Positions 49,618-58,026 of a stretch of DNA of 64,000 bases are shown in pieces. Numbering within the stretch: position 1 is the stretch's first letter; each line of letters begins with the position of its first letter. The notes beneath the pieces are model-generated. The model was not told the origin of the DNA and did no database searches. It worked only from the letters and a program-made list of their open reading frames with translations. The stretch covers positions 62,001 to 126,000 of the forward strand of contig CAXTJQ010000006.1 of the NCBI GenBank assembly GCA_964244725.1, in the 5' to 3' direction. The stretch is from Kumtagia sp964244725 (GTDB lineage Bacteria > Pseudomonadota > Alphaproteobacteria > Rhizobiales > Rhizobiaceae). The translations under genes and the position numbers were made by a program.

Positions 49618-50646
49618 ATGCCGGAAATGACCACGCCGCTTGCCAATAAGACAACTGCCCGAAAGACGTTGAGCGCAATTGCGGAAGCGTCGCCGGCCAG
49701 CATCGCGGACCGCCTGAACGACGCCTATCACCCGAACGCGACATGGCGCGGTTCGCATCCGCTGAACGAGATGGAAGGCGTCGGCGCAATTTCCGAGAAA
49801 GTCTGGAAGCCGCTGCTGGCTTCGTTTCCGGATCTCGAGCGGCGCGACGTGATCCTGATCGGCGGGCATTCGCACGACACCGATCTGGTCGCCACGGTCG
49901 GCCACTACTGCGGCACGTTCCGGCGGGACTGGCTGACGATCCCGGCGACCGGGCGGCCGATCTACCTGCGCTATGGCGAGGTGCATCGCATGGTGAACGG
50001 CAAGATCGCGCAGAGCACGGTGCTGATCGATATACTCGACGTAATCCGGCAGGCCGGTTTCTGGCCGCTCGCGCCAAGCCTGGGCACGGAGGAGCAATGG
50101 CCGTGCCCGATCACGGCGGACGGAATCGTTCTGGCCGAGCAGGATCCGGCCGTATCGGCGGCCAGCCTGAAGCTCACGCTCGATATGCAGGCGTCGCTCG
50201 GCGCCTACGACGACGAGCGCCGGGAGGGCCGCGACGGGCTGCTCAACATGCCGCAAAAGGCGTTCTGGCATCCTAAGATGATGTGGTACGGCCCCTGCGG
50301 CATCGGCACGACGCGCGGCCTGCAGGGCTTCGTCGATTATCATCAGCTGCCGTTCCGCATCGCCTTCCCCAACCGCAACGGCGGCAACCACTACATCCGC
50401 ATCGGCGACGGCCCGTATTCGGCGACCGGCGGCTGGCCGAGCGTGCTGGCAAAACATCGCGGCGGCGATTTTCTCGGGGTCGCGCCGACCGGCCGCGACG
50501 TCCGGATGCGGGTGATGGATTTCTATCTCGCCGACGAGGGTCTGATCCGGGAAAACTGGGTGCCGCTCGATATCATTCATCTGTTGAAACAGATGGATGT
50601 CGATGTTTTCGCGAGAATGCAGTCGTTTTTTCGGCGCGGCGGCTAA
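49618..50646 (+). CDS. SnoaL-like tandem-domain protein, type A3
   Basis: 342 residues from the ATG at 49618, with AAAAAAGG upstream; MTTPL three codons later is also possible. It shows the complete type A pattern: ATWRGSHPLNEMEG, SFPDLERRDVILIGG, WLTIPATGRPIYLRYGE in the N-half; KAFWHPKMMWYGPCGIGTTR, FLGVAPTGRDVRMRVMDFY and RENWVPLDIIHLLKQMDVDV in the C-half. It is the only SnoaL gene of the group on the plus strand and is convergent with the LacI gene, their stop codons overlapping. Function unknown. Confidence 0.78.
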   Translation: MPEMTTPLANKTTARKTLSAIAEASPASIADRLNDAYHPNATWRGSHPLNEMEGVGAISEKVWKPLLASFPDLERRDVILIGGHSHDTDLVATVGHYCGTFRRDWLTIPATGRPIYLRYGEVHRMVNGKIAQSTVLIDILDVIRQAGFWPLAPSLGTEEQWPCPITADGIVLAEQDPAVSAASLKLTLDMQASLGAYDDERREGRDGLLNMPQKAFWHPKMMWYGPCGIGTTRGLQGFVDYHQLPFRIAFPNRNGGNHYIRIGDGPYSATGGWPSVLAKHRGGDFLGVAPTGRDVRMRVMDFYLADEGLIRENWVPLDIIHLLKQMDVDVFARMQSFFRRGG

Positions 50647-51686
50647 CCCCCGGCGGTCGCAACGATCCGCGCGAGTGTCTCGGCGTCAGGCAACCGCGCC
50701 GAGTCCCGGATGACAAGGCTCGCGGGCAGCACGGCGTCGTGCTGCAGGACCTTGCGGCTTTCGATCTGGTCGATCAGGATTTTCACTGTTTCTGCTATCA
50801 TCTCCGTACCGGGCTGCTTGACCGTCGTCAGCCTGTAACCGCCCCAGCCCGCCTCGGGAACATCGTCGTAGCCGACCAGCGACACCTCCTCCGGAATGCG
50901 AAGGCCAAGTTCACCGCGAATGACATCCATGGCCGAGAACGCCATGTGATCGTTGGCGACGAAGATCGCATCCGGCGGCTCGGAACCGGAAAAGAGCGAT
51001 CGCACCGCCTTCGCCGCACCCTCGAAACTGTAGCCGCCGACCGCGCGTCGCCATATCCTCAGGCCGGCTTCCGCGAGCGCTTCCGTGAAGCCGGATTCGC
51101 GGTCACGGTTGGTGGACGAATCCTCGGCGCCGGCGACGAAAGCGATGCGGCGATGACCGCCGGCGGCGAGCAGCCGGCCGATCTGCCGGCCTCCCGACAG
51201 GTTGTCGGACGTGACGCTGCTTGCCGGCAGCGACGGCACATAACGGTTGAAAAGCACGACGGGAATGCCGGTATCGGCGCATTCGCGCGCCAGAACCGAC
51301 GACATGGTCGCCGACGCCATGACGATGCCCTCGACCTGGAACTGCAGCATCTTGTGGACCATCTGGTCCTGATTGCCGGGATCGGTCATGAACAGCAGCA
51401 CCTGATAGCCCTTGGCCTGCAGAGAGCGCGACAATTGCTCGATGACGATCGGGTAGAACTGGTTGTCGAGATAGGCGACAAGCACCGCGATCAGGTGCGA
51501 GCGGCCGCTGATCATGGCGCGGGCGAGCGCGTTCGGCCGGTAGCCGAGTTGCCGCGCCGCGGCCAGCACGCGCTCCCTTGTGGCCTCCGAAACGCTGGCG
51601 CCGGGTGTGAAGGCGCGGCTGACGGCTGCCTGCGAAACTTTCGCCAGGCGCGCGACGTCGCCCGATGTCACCGAATCCTTCGCCAT
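50643..51686 (-). CDS. LacI family transcriptional regulator 1
   Basis: 347 residues. The N-terminal HTH and hinge (about residues 7-60) are SGDVARLAKVSQAAVSRAF and LGYRPNALARAMISGRS. The ligand-binding domain follows, with IVMASATMSSVLARE, DNLSGGRQIGRLLAAGGHRR and DAIFVANDHMAFSAMDVIRG. It is a paralogue of regulator 2 (58027-59085), sharing YRPNALAR, the L-D-N-x-F-Y segment and SLQAKGY. As the last gene of operon 2, nine bases after SnoaL-A4, it probably represses these operons by binding the ATACGTAT palindromes, released by substrate. Confidence 0.92.
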   Translation of the reverse strand: MAKDSVTSGDVARLAKVSQAAVSRAFTPGASVSEATRERVLAAARQLGYRPNALARAMISGRSHLIAVLVAYLDNQFYPIVIEQLSRSLQAKGYQVLLFMTDPGNQDQMVHKMLQFQVEGIVMASATMSSVLARECADTGIPVVLFNRYVPSLPASSVTSDNLSGGRQIGRLLAAGGHRRIAFVAGAEDSSTNRDRESGFTEALAEAGLRIWRRAVGGYSFEGAAKAVRSLFSGSEPPDAIFVANDHMAFSAMDVIRGELGLRIPEEVSLVGYDDVPEAGWGGYRLTTVKQPGTEMIAETVKILIDQIESRKVLQHDAVLPASLVIRDSARLPDAETLARIVATAGG

Positions 51687-51695
51687 CTCGTCCTG

Positions 51696-52697
51696 TCAAT
51701 CGCCTGATACGGCGTGTTGTCGTTCGGCGGCCTTGTCGCGCATGATCTGGAATAGATCGACGCCGAGTTGAAGGAAAAGATGCGGCAGGTCGATGAAAAT
51801 CCAATTCTCGGCGAGCAGGCCGCCGTCGCGGCGGTAAAAGTCCATGAGGTTGATCTCGACCGGCCGGTTGGTCGGCGCGAGGCCGAGCAGCGCGCCGGAC
51901 TGCGTCGCCTTCAGGCTCGGCCATCCGACCAGCGCCGCATAGACATCGTCGGCGAGGTAGACGCCCTTGCCGTCGGTCCGCCAGTCGGGAAAGGCTGCGA
52001 CCCAGGGGTCCTCGTGAAAGCGGAAAAAGCCGTCGAGCCCCCGTGTTGCGCCGATACCGCACGGGCCGTACCACATCATGTCGGGATGCCAGAAGCGCTC
52101 CATGCCGGCCGATGCGCGGTCGGGCTCGAAGAGCGAGCCGAGCATGGCGTGCATGAGGTTGATGGTCCTGTCGGTATCCGCGGCGCTTGACGGGCGCAAG
52201 CGGACGCCGTCGCGCGTGGCAGGGCCAGGCGAGAGCGTTTCCACGCCCAGACCGGCGCGCCATGGTGAAACGCCGGCCTGTCGCATCAGGTCGAGAAGAT
52301 CGAAGAGGACGAAGGCTTCGGCGATCTTGCCGTCCTCCAGGCGATAATGTTCGCCGAATCGCAGATGGGCCCAGCCATGGCGGCCAGGTATGCCGAGCCA
52401 GTCCTTGGCGAACGTTCCGAAATAATATCCGGTGGCGGCGATCCAGACATCGCCCTTGTATACGCCGGCCATGAAGATGTCGTCGCGGCGCTCCAAGTCG
52501 GGGAACGCCGTCCGCAACGGCTGCCATAGTCCGGCGTGAAGCGCGTCGACGCCTGTCAACGCGCCAAGCGGATGACTGCCGCGCCAGCGGACATCGTCGG
52601 TAAAAATATCCGCAAGCCGTATTCTGCCCGCTCCGCGCGCGACATCGCGAAGCGCTTCCAGAATCGACAGCCTGCCGGCTTCGGACAACCCGGTCAC
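51696..52697 (-). CDS. SnoaL-like tandem-domain protein, type A4
   Basis: 333 residues. N-half: VRWRGSHPLGALTGVD, AFPDLERRDDIFMAG and WLGIPGRHGWAHLRFGEHYR. C-half: ERFWHPDMMWYGPCGIGATR, ALLGLAPTNRPVEINLMDFY and LAENWIFIDLPHLFLQLGVDL. It is closest in pattern to A3 (WRGSHPL and FWHP-M-WYGPCGIG are shared). In operon 2 it follows type B2, just as A1 follows type B1 (with the HisD-like gene between) in operon 1. A hydratase, isomerase or cyclase role is inferred from the fold only. Confidence 0.78.
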   Translation of the reverse strand: MTGLSEAGRLSILEALRDVARGAGRIRLADIFTDDVRWRGSHPLGALTGVDALHAGLWQPLRTAFPDLERRDDIFMAGVYKGDVWIAATGYYFGTFAKDWLGIPGRHGWAHLRFGEHYRLEDGKIAEAFVLFDLLDLMRQAGVSPWRAGLGVETLSPGPATRDGVRLRPSSAADTDRTINLMHAMLGSLFEPDRASAGMERFWHPDMMWYGPCGIGATRGLDGFFRFHEDPWVAAFPDWRTDGKGVYLADDVYAALVGWPSLKATQSGALLGLAPTNRPVEINLMDFYRRDGGLLAENWIFIDLPHLFLQLGVDLFQIMRDKAAERQHAVSGD

Positions 52698-52733
52698 GGA
52701 CTCGGCTCCGGCGCTTCCTGGGGGCCGCGTCCG

Positions 52734-53174
52734 TCAGCCATGCGCCGGGACGCCCGCCATCAAGTCGACGCCGAACTGCTTCATGACGTCGACATGATCG
52801 ACCATGACCCAGTTCTCATGCAACTTACCGTCCTTGACCGACCAGAAATCGGAAAACCGCATGCGCATGAATTTGTTGCTCGGGGGAAATCCCATCCATT
52901 CGCCACGCTGCGTTCCGGTCAGGAAGCCGGTGGCGGAGACGAAATTGTCGTCGGCGACCTCGATGTCGTTCTTGGCGAAATAGTCGGGGAACGCCGTGTA
53001 GAAGGGCTTGAGCACCTCGTACTTGAAGCCCTCGATGCCATGGATGTCGCCGAACCCCGGAGGGCCATGCCAGATCATGTCGGCATGCCAGTACGCGTGA
53101 TGCGCTTCCAGGTCCTGGGCATTCAGTGCTTCATACATGCGATGGACGAGTTCGAGATTTTCTTCTGCGGACAT
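52734..53174 (-). CDS. SnoaL-like single-domain protein, type B2
   Basis: 146 residues from the ATG at 53174 (MSAEENLELVHRMYEALNA). It is a complete single SnoaL-like domain, with HADMIWHGPPGFGDIHGIEG, WMGFPPSNKFMRMRFSDFW and the ending HENWVMVDHVDVMKQFGVDL. The Asp in WVMVD is placed like the acid/base Asp of SnoaL cyclases. It lies between the permease gene (145 bases upstream) and A4. Related to B1, it is the shortest and most canonical member of the set and a good representative of the fold. Confidence 0.8.
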   Translation of the reverse strand: MSAEENLELVHRMYEALNAQDLEAHHAYWHADMIWHGPPGFGDIHGIEGFKYEVLKPFYTAFPDYFAKNDIEVADDNFVSATGFLTGTQRGEWMGFPPSNKFMRMRFSDFWSVKDGKLHENWVMVDHVDVMKQFGVDLMAGVPAHG

Positions 53175-53319
53175 GGTTCGAATTCCTCTCGGATGCGCCT
53201 TCCCTTGCCGGCAAGGCGGCAAGAGGCAAAGCCGCTCAATTGATTGATGAAGTGCGCCCGCGCGAACCGGGCCGCCGCCGGATGCCTCTAGGCCGTCGAG
53301 AAGAAGGTGCGGAGGTAGA

Positions 53320-54162
53320 TCATCCCTTCACGGCTCCGGCGGTCATGCCGGCCACGATCTGCTTCTGGAACAGGTAGATCAGCACGATGATCGGGATCGT
53401 CACCGAAACGGCGCCGGCGATGCCAAGCATCAGCTTGTCGAGGTGCTTGGCCTGGCCCATGTAGTTGCCGAGCGCCGCCGTCATGGTCTGCATTTCGCCG
53501 TTCATCAGTTGCGACGAGATCAGGAAATCATTGTAGGCGAGCAGGAAGGCGAACAGCGCCGCGGTCACCACGCCAGGCCACATCACCGGCATGATCGCCA
53601 GCCGGAACGCCTGGAAGCGCGAGCAGCCGTCGATCAGCGCGGCCTCGTCGAGTTCCTTGGGAATATTCATGAAGAAAGAGCGCATCATCCAGATGGTGAA
53701 GGGCTGGTTGATGGCGACGAGAACGATGATCAGCGTCTCGTAGCGGCTCCAGATGCCGAGCTGGAAGAAAGCCGGACGATAGGCCGTCAGCAGCACGACG
53801 TGCGGCATGGCGCGGAAGATCAGCGCCGAGACGAGCAGCCAGAAGCCGAACGAACCGCGGTAGCGCGACAGCGCGTATCCCGCCGGACAGGCGATGCCGA
53901 GCGAAATGACGACGGTGAAGAATGTCACCACCGTGGTGTTGATGGCGTAGCGCCAAAAGTCGTCGGTAACCCAGACGCCATAGAAATTCCGCAGCGTGAC
54001 CGGCGCGATCAGCTTGGGCGGCACGGAAAAGGCGTCGATCGGCAGCCTTAGCGAGATCAAGAACATCCACAGGAACGGGAACATGGCGATGAAAAGCCAG
54101 ACGCCCAGTCCCGTCGCGTTGACGGTCTTGAGCCAGAGAGGCAGCCGGTCCGCCTTGCTCAC
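53320..54162 (-). CDS. ABC transporter permease, MalG-like (operon 2)
   Basis: 280 residues from a GTG at 54162 that overlaps the MalF-like stop (GTGA). Six helices are predicted; the EAA loop is DEAALIDGCSRFQAFRLAIM near residue 185. The sequence matches the operon 1 permease over its core, but without the approx. 120-residue insertion. Both share INQPFTIWM-RSFF, LLAYND and the tail MTAGAVKG. It forms the channel of the operon 2 uptake system with its MalF-like partner. There is no ATPase gene nearby. Confidence 0.9.
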   Translation of the reverse strand: MSKADRLPLWLKTVNATGLGVWLFIAMFPFLWMFLISLRLPIDAFSVPPKLIAPVTLRNFYGVWVTDDFWRYAINTTVVTFFTVVISLGIACPAGYALSRYRGSFGFWLLVSALIFRAMPHVVLLTAYRPAFFQLGIWSRYETLIIVLVAINQPFTIWMMRSFFMNIPKELDEAALIDGCSRFQAFRLAIMPVMWPGVVTAALFAFLLAYNDFLISSQLMNGEMQTMTAALGNYMGQAKHLDKLMLGIAGAVSVTIPIIVLIYLFQKQIVAGMTAGAVKG

Positions 54163-55208
54163 GACAGCGTCCTTTGCTCGCGCCAGGTGCTGACGAGGAC
54201 CGGAATGAGCAGAATGACGATGCCTGCGACCGTCAGCACCGCGTAGGCAGCTGCCTTGTGAACGTTGTCGCCAACGGAAAGCACCATGTAAACGAGATAT
54301 TGCAGCGAGCTCGCGAATACCCTCGAATTGAACACGAGGATCGGTTCGAACACGCGATAGGCGTCCATGAGGTGGATCAGCACCACGACGGCAAACAGCG
54401 GCATGAGGTGCGGGATGGTGACGAGGCGAATCGCCTGCCACCGCGTGGCGCCGTCGACGCGCGCCGCCTCGAGCGATTCCTGCGGCACCGACTGCAGGCC
54501 GGCATAAAGAATGATGAAGGCGAAGGGCGCCGCGTACCAGACGCCATAGGCGATGATCAGCAGGCGAATCGTAAAGGCATCCTTGAGGAAATAGATCTGT
54601 CCGAAGCCAAGCTCGCGCAAAACGGTCGCGACGATGGCGTTGTCGAGGAATAGCCAGTAGATGGCGAGCGACGATACCACGGGCGTCACGATCATTGGCA
54701 GCAGCGTAACGAAGATCAGCGACCCTTTCAGCCCCTCGGTGGCGCGGTTGACGGCCAGCGCCAGAAGGAACCCGATCGAGAGCATCAGCGGCGTCGTCGC
54801 GGCGACGTAGATCAGCGTGAATTCGAGCGCGCTCCAGAAGCTGAGATTGGTAATTTCCCGGTACATTGAATCGACCATGTCGGGAAGGCTTTGTTCCGGC
54901 CGCGGCTTGGACAGGATTTCACCGAGTTCCTTCACCTCGGCCGCTTGATAGAGGTTGCCCAGGCCGACGAATTGCCACTCGCGGATCGGCCGGCCATGGC
55001 TGTCGAGCACCGCTTGGGGGACGAGGGTCACCTCATCCTTGCTCAGGCCACCGAACAGCGGGACCTTCGTATGGACCTCGGCCATCTCGGTTTTCACATG
55101 GCTCTGATGCAGGGCGAGGTAGATCACGCCGACCAGCGGCAGCGCGATCAGCAGGAGCATGGAAACCACAGAAGGGGCCACGAAGCCGAGAAACGTTCCG
55201 GTCTTCAT
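54159..55208 (-). CDS. ABC transporter permease, MalF-like (operon 2)
   Basis: 349 residues. The first helix is near residues 10-32, then a periplasmic loop with QAVLDSHGRPIREWQFVGLG, then five to six helices. The EAA loop is LEAARVDGATRWQAIRLVTI near residue 245. It is a paralogue of the operon 1 MalF-like protein. It lies 32 bases after the binding protein gene and overlaps the MalG-like start, forming a compact transporter unit. Confidence 0.9.
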   Translation of the reverse strand: MKTGTFLGFVAPSVVSMLLLIALPLVGVIYLALHQSHVKTEMAEVHTKVPLFGGLSKDEVTLVPQAVLDSHGRPIREWQFVGLGNLYQAAEVKELGEILSKPRPEQSLPDMVDSMYREITNLSFWSALEFTLIYVAATTPLMLSIGFLLALAVNRATEGLKGSLIFVTLLPMIVTPVVSSLAIYWLFLDNAIVATVLRELGFGQIYFLKDAFTIRLLIIAYGVWYAAPFAFIILYAGLQSVPQESLEAARVDGATRWQAIRLVTIPHLMPLFAVVVLIHLMDAYRVFEPILVFNSRVFASSLQYLVYMVLSVGDNVHKAAAYAVLTVAGIVILLIPVLVSTWREQRTLS

Positions 55209-55240
55209 CTTTAGCGCCCTTCCGTCGCGATCTGTCCCGT

Positions 55241-56494
55241 CTACTTCAGAAAGCCGGCGTCGGTCGCGGCCCGGCTATAGGCCTTTGCCGCATCGTCGAG
55301 GGACTGCTGCGAACTCTCCTTGTTGGCGATGGCGTCTCCGATGTTTTCGCCGAGCGCCACGATGGCGAGGTCGACTTGGGGCGTCATCGGAAAGGGCGGC
55401 GCGCCCGCGCCAACCGAGTCGACGATAGCCGTAGCGTATTTCGTCGGCTTGTAGTTGGAGCGCAGCCATAACGTGATGTCGTTGTTCTCGGTGACCGTAT
55501 CGGCCTTGATCGCCTCCATCATGGTGCGGAAAGTCAAATCGGGGTCGCCGTCGAGATTCCTCGGGATCACGTAGCCGTCCCACCAGAACAGCGTCGAGAC
55601 CGCGCCGCCGGGCTTGGCGGTGGGCGCGACGGCGAGACCGATCTTGTCGACGACCTTGCTCTCCTCTGGGTTGTCCATCGACGCTGCGATGTCGCCCCAA
55701 AGGAACGCCATGGCGGTGCGGCCCTGCTGCATCTCCTGCTTGACGCCGCCGAAATCGATGGCGAGTGCGTTGGGCGACATGTAACCCGAGAGCTTCTTCA
55801 TCAGGTCGAGGGTCTGGACGCCTTCCGGGCCGTTGAACTTCGGCTGCGAGGTCGCTGGATCGGCGAGTTGGCCGCCCATGGCGACGAAGATGTCGATGAA
55901 TTCGTTGCCGAGTTCCCAGGAGTTGCCGTAAGCGGCCGAGAAGCAGTGGTCGAGGTCGGGGTCGCCCTTCAGCTTGTCGCAGGCCGCCGTAAGGTCGTCA
56001 TAGCTCTTCGGCACGGCGATGCCGTGCTTTTCCAGGATGTCCTTGCGATAATAGAGGATCTGCGCGTTGGCCATGAAGGCGACGGCCATGATTTCGTCGC
56101 CGAATTTGATCAGCATCTGATCCTCGATCTTGTACTGATCCTTGTACTTGGCGACGAGATCATTGAGGGGCATCAATTGCCCCTTCGACTGCAATTGCAC
56201 GATCGACGAGTTGGCGACAGCCGCGCCGTCGAATGGCGAACTCGAAGCCTCGAAGGCGCGCGGGATCTCGGTCTTCATTTCGGTGGTTAGCTTGACCTCG
56301 ACCTTGAGATCGGGCTTGGCGCACTCTTTCATCTTCTTGGCGAGCAGTTCGAGCGTCGGGAAGAAGTTGGTGATGATGTCGACCTCGCCCTTGCCGTCGA
56401 TTTGACAAGCGGCGGCGTCGGCGAAAGTCGGCACGAACGACGTGATGGCTGCAGCGAGCGCGGCCGATGCGAGCAGTGAACGTAGATGTCTCAT
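55241..56494 (-). CDS. ABC transporter substrate-binding protein (operon 2)
   Basis: 417 residues. A signal peptide (about 1-27, ending FADAAACQ) directs it to the periplasm. It is a family 1-type binding protein with LMPLNDLVAKYKDQYKIED near residue 110, ILYYRKDILEKHGIAVPKS near 152 and TLFWWDGYVIPRN near 305. It is a distant paralogue of the operon 1 binding protein, so the two may accept related but different ligands. It lies 102 bases downstream of the type C2 SnoaL gene in the same direction. Confidence 0.9.
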   Translation of the reverse strand: MRHLRSLLASAALAAAITSFVPTFADAAACQIDGKGEVDIITNFFPTLELLAKKMKECAKPDLKVEVKLTTEMKTEIPRAFEASSSPFDGAAVANSSIVQLQSKGQLMPLNDLVAKYKDQYKIEDQMLIKFGDEIMAVAFMANAQILYYRKDILEKHGIAVPKSYDDLTAACDKLKGDPDLDHCFSAAYGNSWELGNEFIDIFVAMGGQLADPATSQPKFNGPEGVQTLDLMKKLSGYMSPNALAIDFGGVKQEMQQGRTAMAFLWGDIAASMDNPEESKVVDKIGLAVAPTAKPGGAVSTLFWWDGYVIPRNLDGDPDLTFRTMMEAIKADTVTENNDITLWLRSNYKPTKYATAIVDSVGAGAPPFPMTPQVDLAIVALGENIGDAIANKESSQQSLDDAAKAYSRAATDAGFLK

Positions 56495-56596
56495 GGTTCC
56501 ACTCCGGTGCGCCGCCTTATTGATGCCGCCGGGAGCGTCGACGCGTACCGCCCCGGCTGAGATTTTCTTGCCGGCGGCGTGCGCCGGGACGGAGGC

Positions 56597-57784
56597 TCAG
56601 CGGTTCAGCTGCATCAAAATACCGAATTCGTTGAACATCATCCATTCTTTCTGGATCAGGCCGTCCTTCAGGATCCACTGGTTGATGCCCCAGACGACGA
56701 TCTGCTTTCCGGTCGGTTCACCGTATGGTCCAAAGCCGCGATGCGTGCCCACCGCGCTCCAGCGGATGGAAACCACATAGCCTTCGGCCGGATTGCCCAT
56801 CCAGTAGATGTCGTCGACGGTGATGCTGATATCTGGGAACATCGCCACCATCGACAGGACGAATGCCCTGACCTGGCCGGCGCCGCGGTAGACGCGGCCG
56901 GTCGAAGCCTGCATGACGACGTTGGGACTGTAGACGCGATCGATGGCGCTAAAATTACGCCGGTTCCAGACCGTCTGGAAGGTCGCGCGGGCGAAATCCT
57001 CGATATCGTCGCGGTCATCGGGAATCGCGTGCCTTTCAGGCTTGCCCTGACCCGGCACACGGCTCGGCTCGCCCGCCATGAAGTTGGCGACCAAGGGACT
57101 GGTGGACCGCAGCGAGGCGACGCGTTTCGCGGTCTCGACAACATCGAAGCCGAGTTGCTGAAGTAGGCCGGCCGTGTCGTAGATCACATGCTCGTGGAAG
57201 ATTTCGTTGGCGCGCGCGACGCAATTGGCGATGCACCAGAGCTGAACGCGCTTGCCCGTCGGCGCCCCGAAGCGGCTGAAGCCGGTGTTCGTGCCGAGAA
57301 TTTTCGTGCGGTGCGAGGTATGGAAACCCACTTCCTCGTTTCCCGCCCAGACGACTTCGTCGGCGACAAGCCTGATATCGGGAAAGGCGTTGTTGGTATG
57401 AACCGTGTCGGCTACGATCTTGTCGCGACCGTATTGCAGGCCGAGATCGTCCCACACCGTGCAGTCATGGCTGTAGGTGTCGTAGATGTAGCCGATGTCC
57501 TTCTCTTCCCAGATGCGGTGGGTGATGCGGACGATGTAGTCGATGATATTGACGTATGTCGGCTCGAACCCGCGCATCGAATGGGTCTTTTGTCCCTCGG
57601 GAGCGTGGCCGATAAAATTGTCGGTGCCGCCGCGCCGGTAGGCGTCGAGGGAAATCGAAAAGTCCTTCGGCATGTGCTCGGCGCGCAGCGATTCGAATTG
57701 AACGCGCGTCGCGTCGGCCCGGCCCTCGGCATGGGCCATCCGCAACTTTCCAGCCGCAACTTTTTCCAGGACAGCCTCGGACAT
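56597..57784 (-). CDS. SnoaL-like double-domain protein, type C2
   Basis: 395 residues, including a leader of about 75 residues that C1 lacks. The N-half has NIIDYIVRITHRIWEEKDIG, ADEVVWAGNEEVGFHTSHRT and FGAPTGKRVQLWCIANCVAR; the C-half has FPDISITVDDIYWMGNPAEG, YGEPTGKQIVVWGINQW and QKEWMMFNEFGILMQLNR at the end. The C-terminal EW-x-M-F-N replaces the ENWV-D of types A and B. It is the first gene of operon 2; a palindrome lies 21 bases before the ATG. Confidence 0.73.
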   Translation of the reverse strand: MSEAVLEKVAAGKLRMAHAEGRADATRVQFESLRAEHMPKDFSISLDAYRRGGTDNFIGHAPEGQKTHSMRGFEPTYVNIIDYIVRITHRIWEEKDIGYIYDTYSHDCTVWDDLGLQYGRDKIVADTVHTNNAFPDIRLVADEVVWAGNEEVGFHTSHRTKILGTNTGFSRFGAPTGKRVQLWCIANCVARANEIFHEHVIYDTAGLLQQLGFDVVETAKRVASLRSTSPLVANFMAGEPSRVPGQGKPERHAIPDDRDDIEDFARATFQTVWNRRNFSAIDRVYSPNVVMQASTGRVYRGAGQVRAFVLSMVAMFPDISITVDDIYWMGNPAEGYVVSIRWSAVGTHRGFGPYGEPTGKQIVVWGINQWILKDGLIQKEWMMFNEFGILMQLNR

Positions 57785-57804
57785 GGCTCTGTTCTCGCTT
57801 TAAC

Positions 57805-57816
57805 GCATACGTATGC
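57805..57816. promoter_or_regulatory. LacI-type operator upstream of operon 2 and LacI 2
   Basis: GCATACGTATGC is a perfect 12-bp palindrome sharing the ATACGTAT core with the sites at 48406 and 49546. It lies 21 bases before the C2 start and about 210 bases before the divergent LacI 2 start. The remaining 210 bases of this gap show no gene. Confidence 0.68.
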
Positions 57817-58026
57817 TATCCAATTGGCGCGTCTTGGCAAGCGGATTTTCACGAAATCGCGCGGCTTTCAGTTGCGCCGCCTTGTTTGGTCTGAAGCGCG
57901 GTCGCGAATCGAGCCGACAGGAGGAGCCGGGTCGCGCTTCCCCCGGCCGCCGCCGCGTGCTAGCCCGATCTTGTTTGAACTCGATTGACTGCCCGCGTCG
58001 ATCGACGCCGGGACCATCCAACGTCG

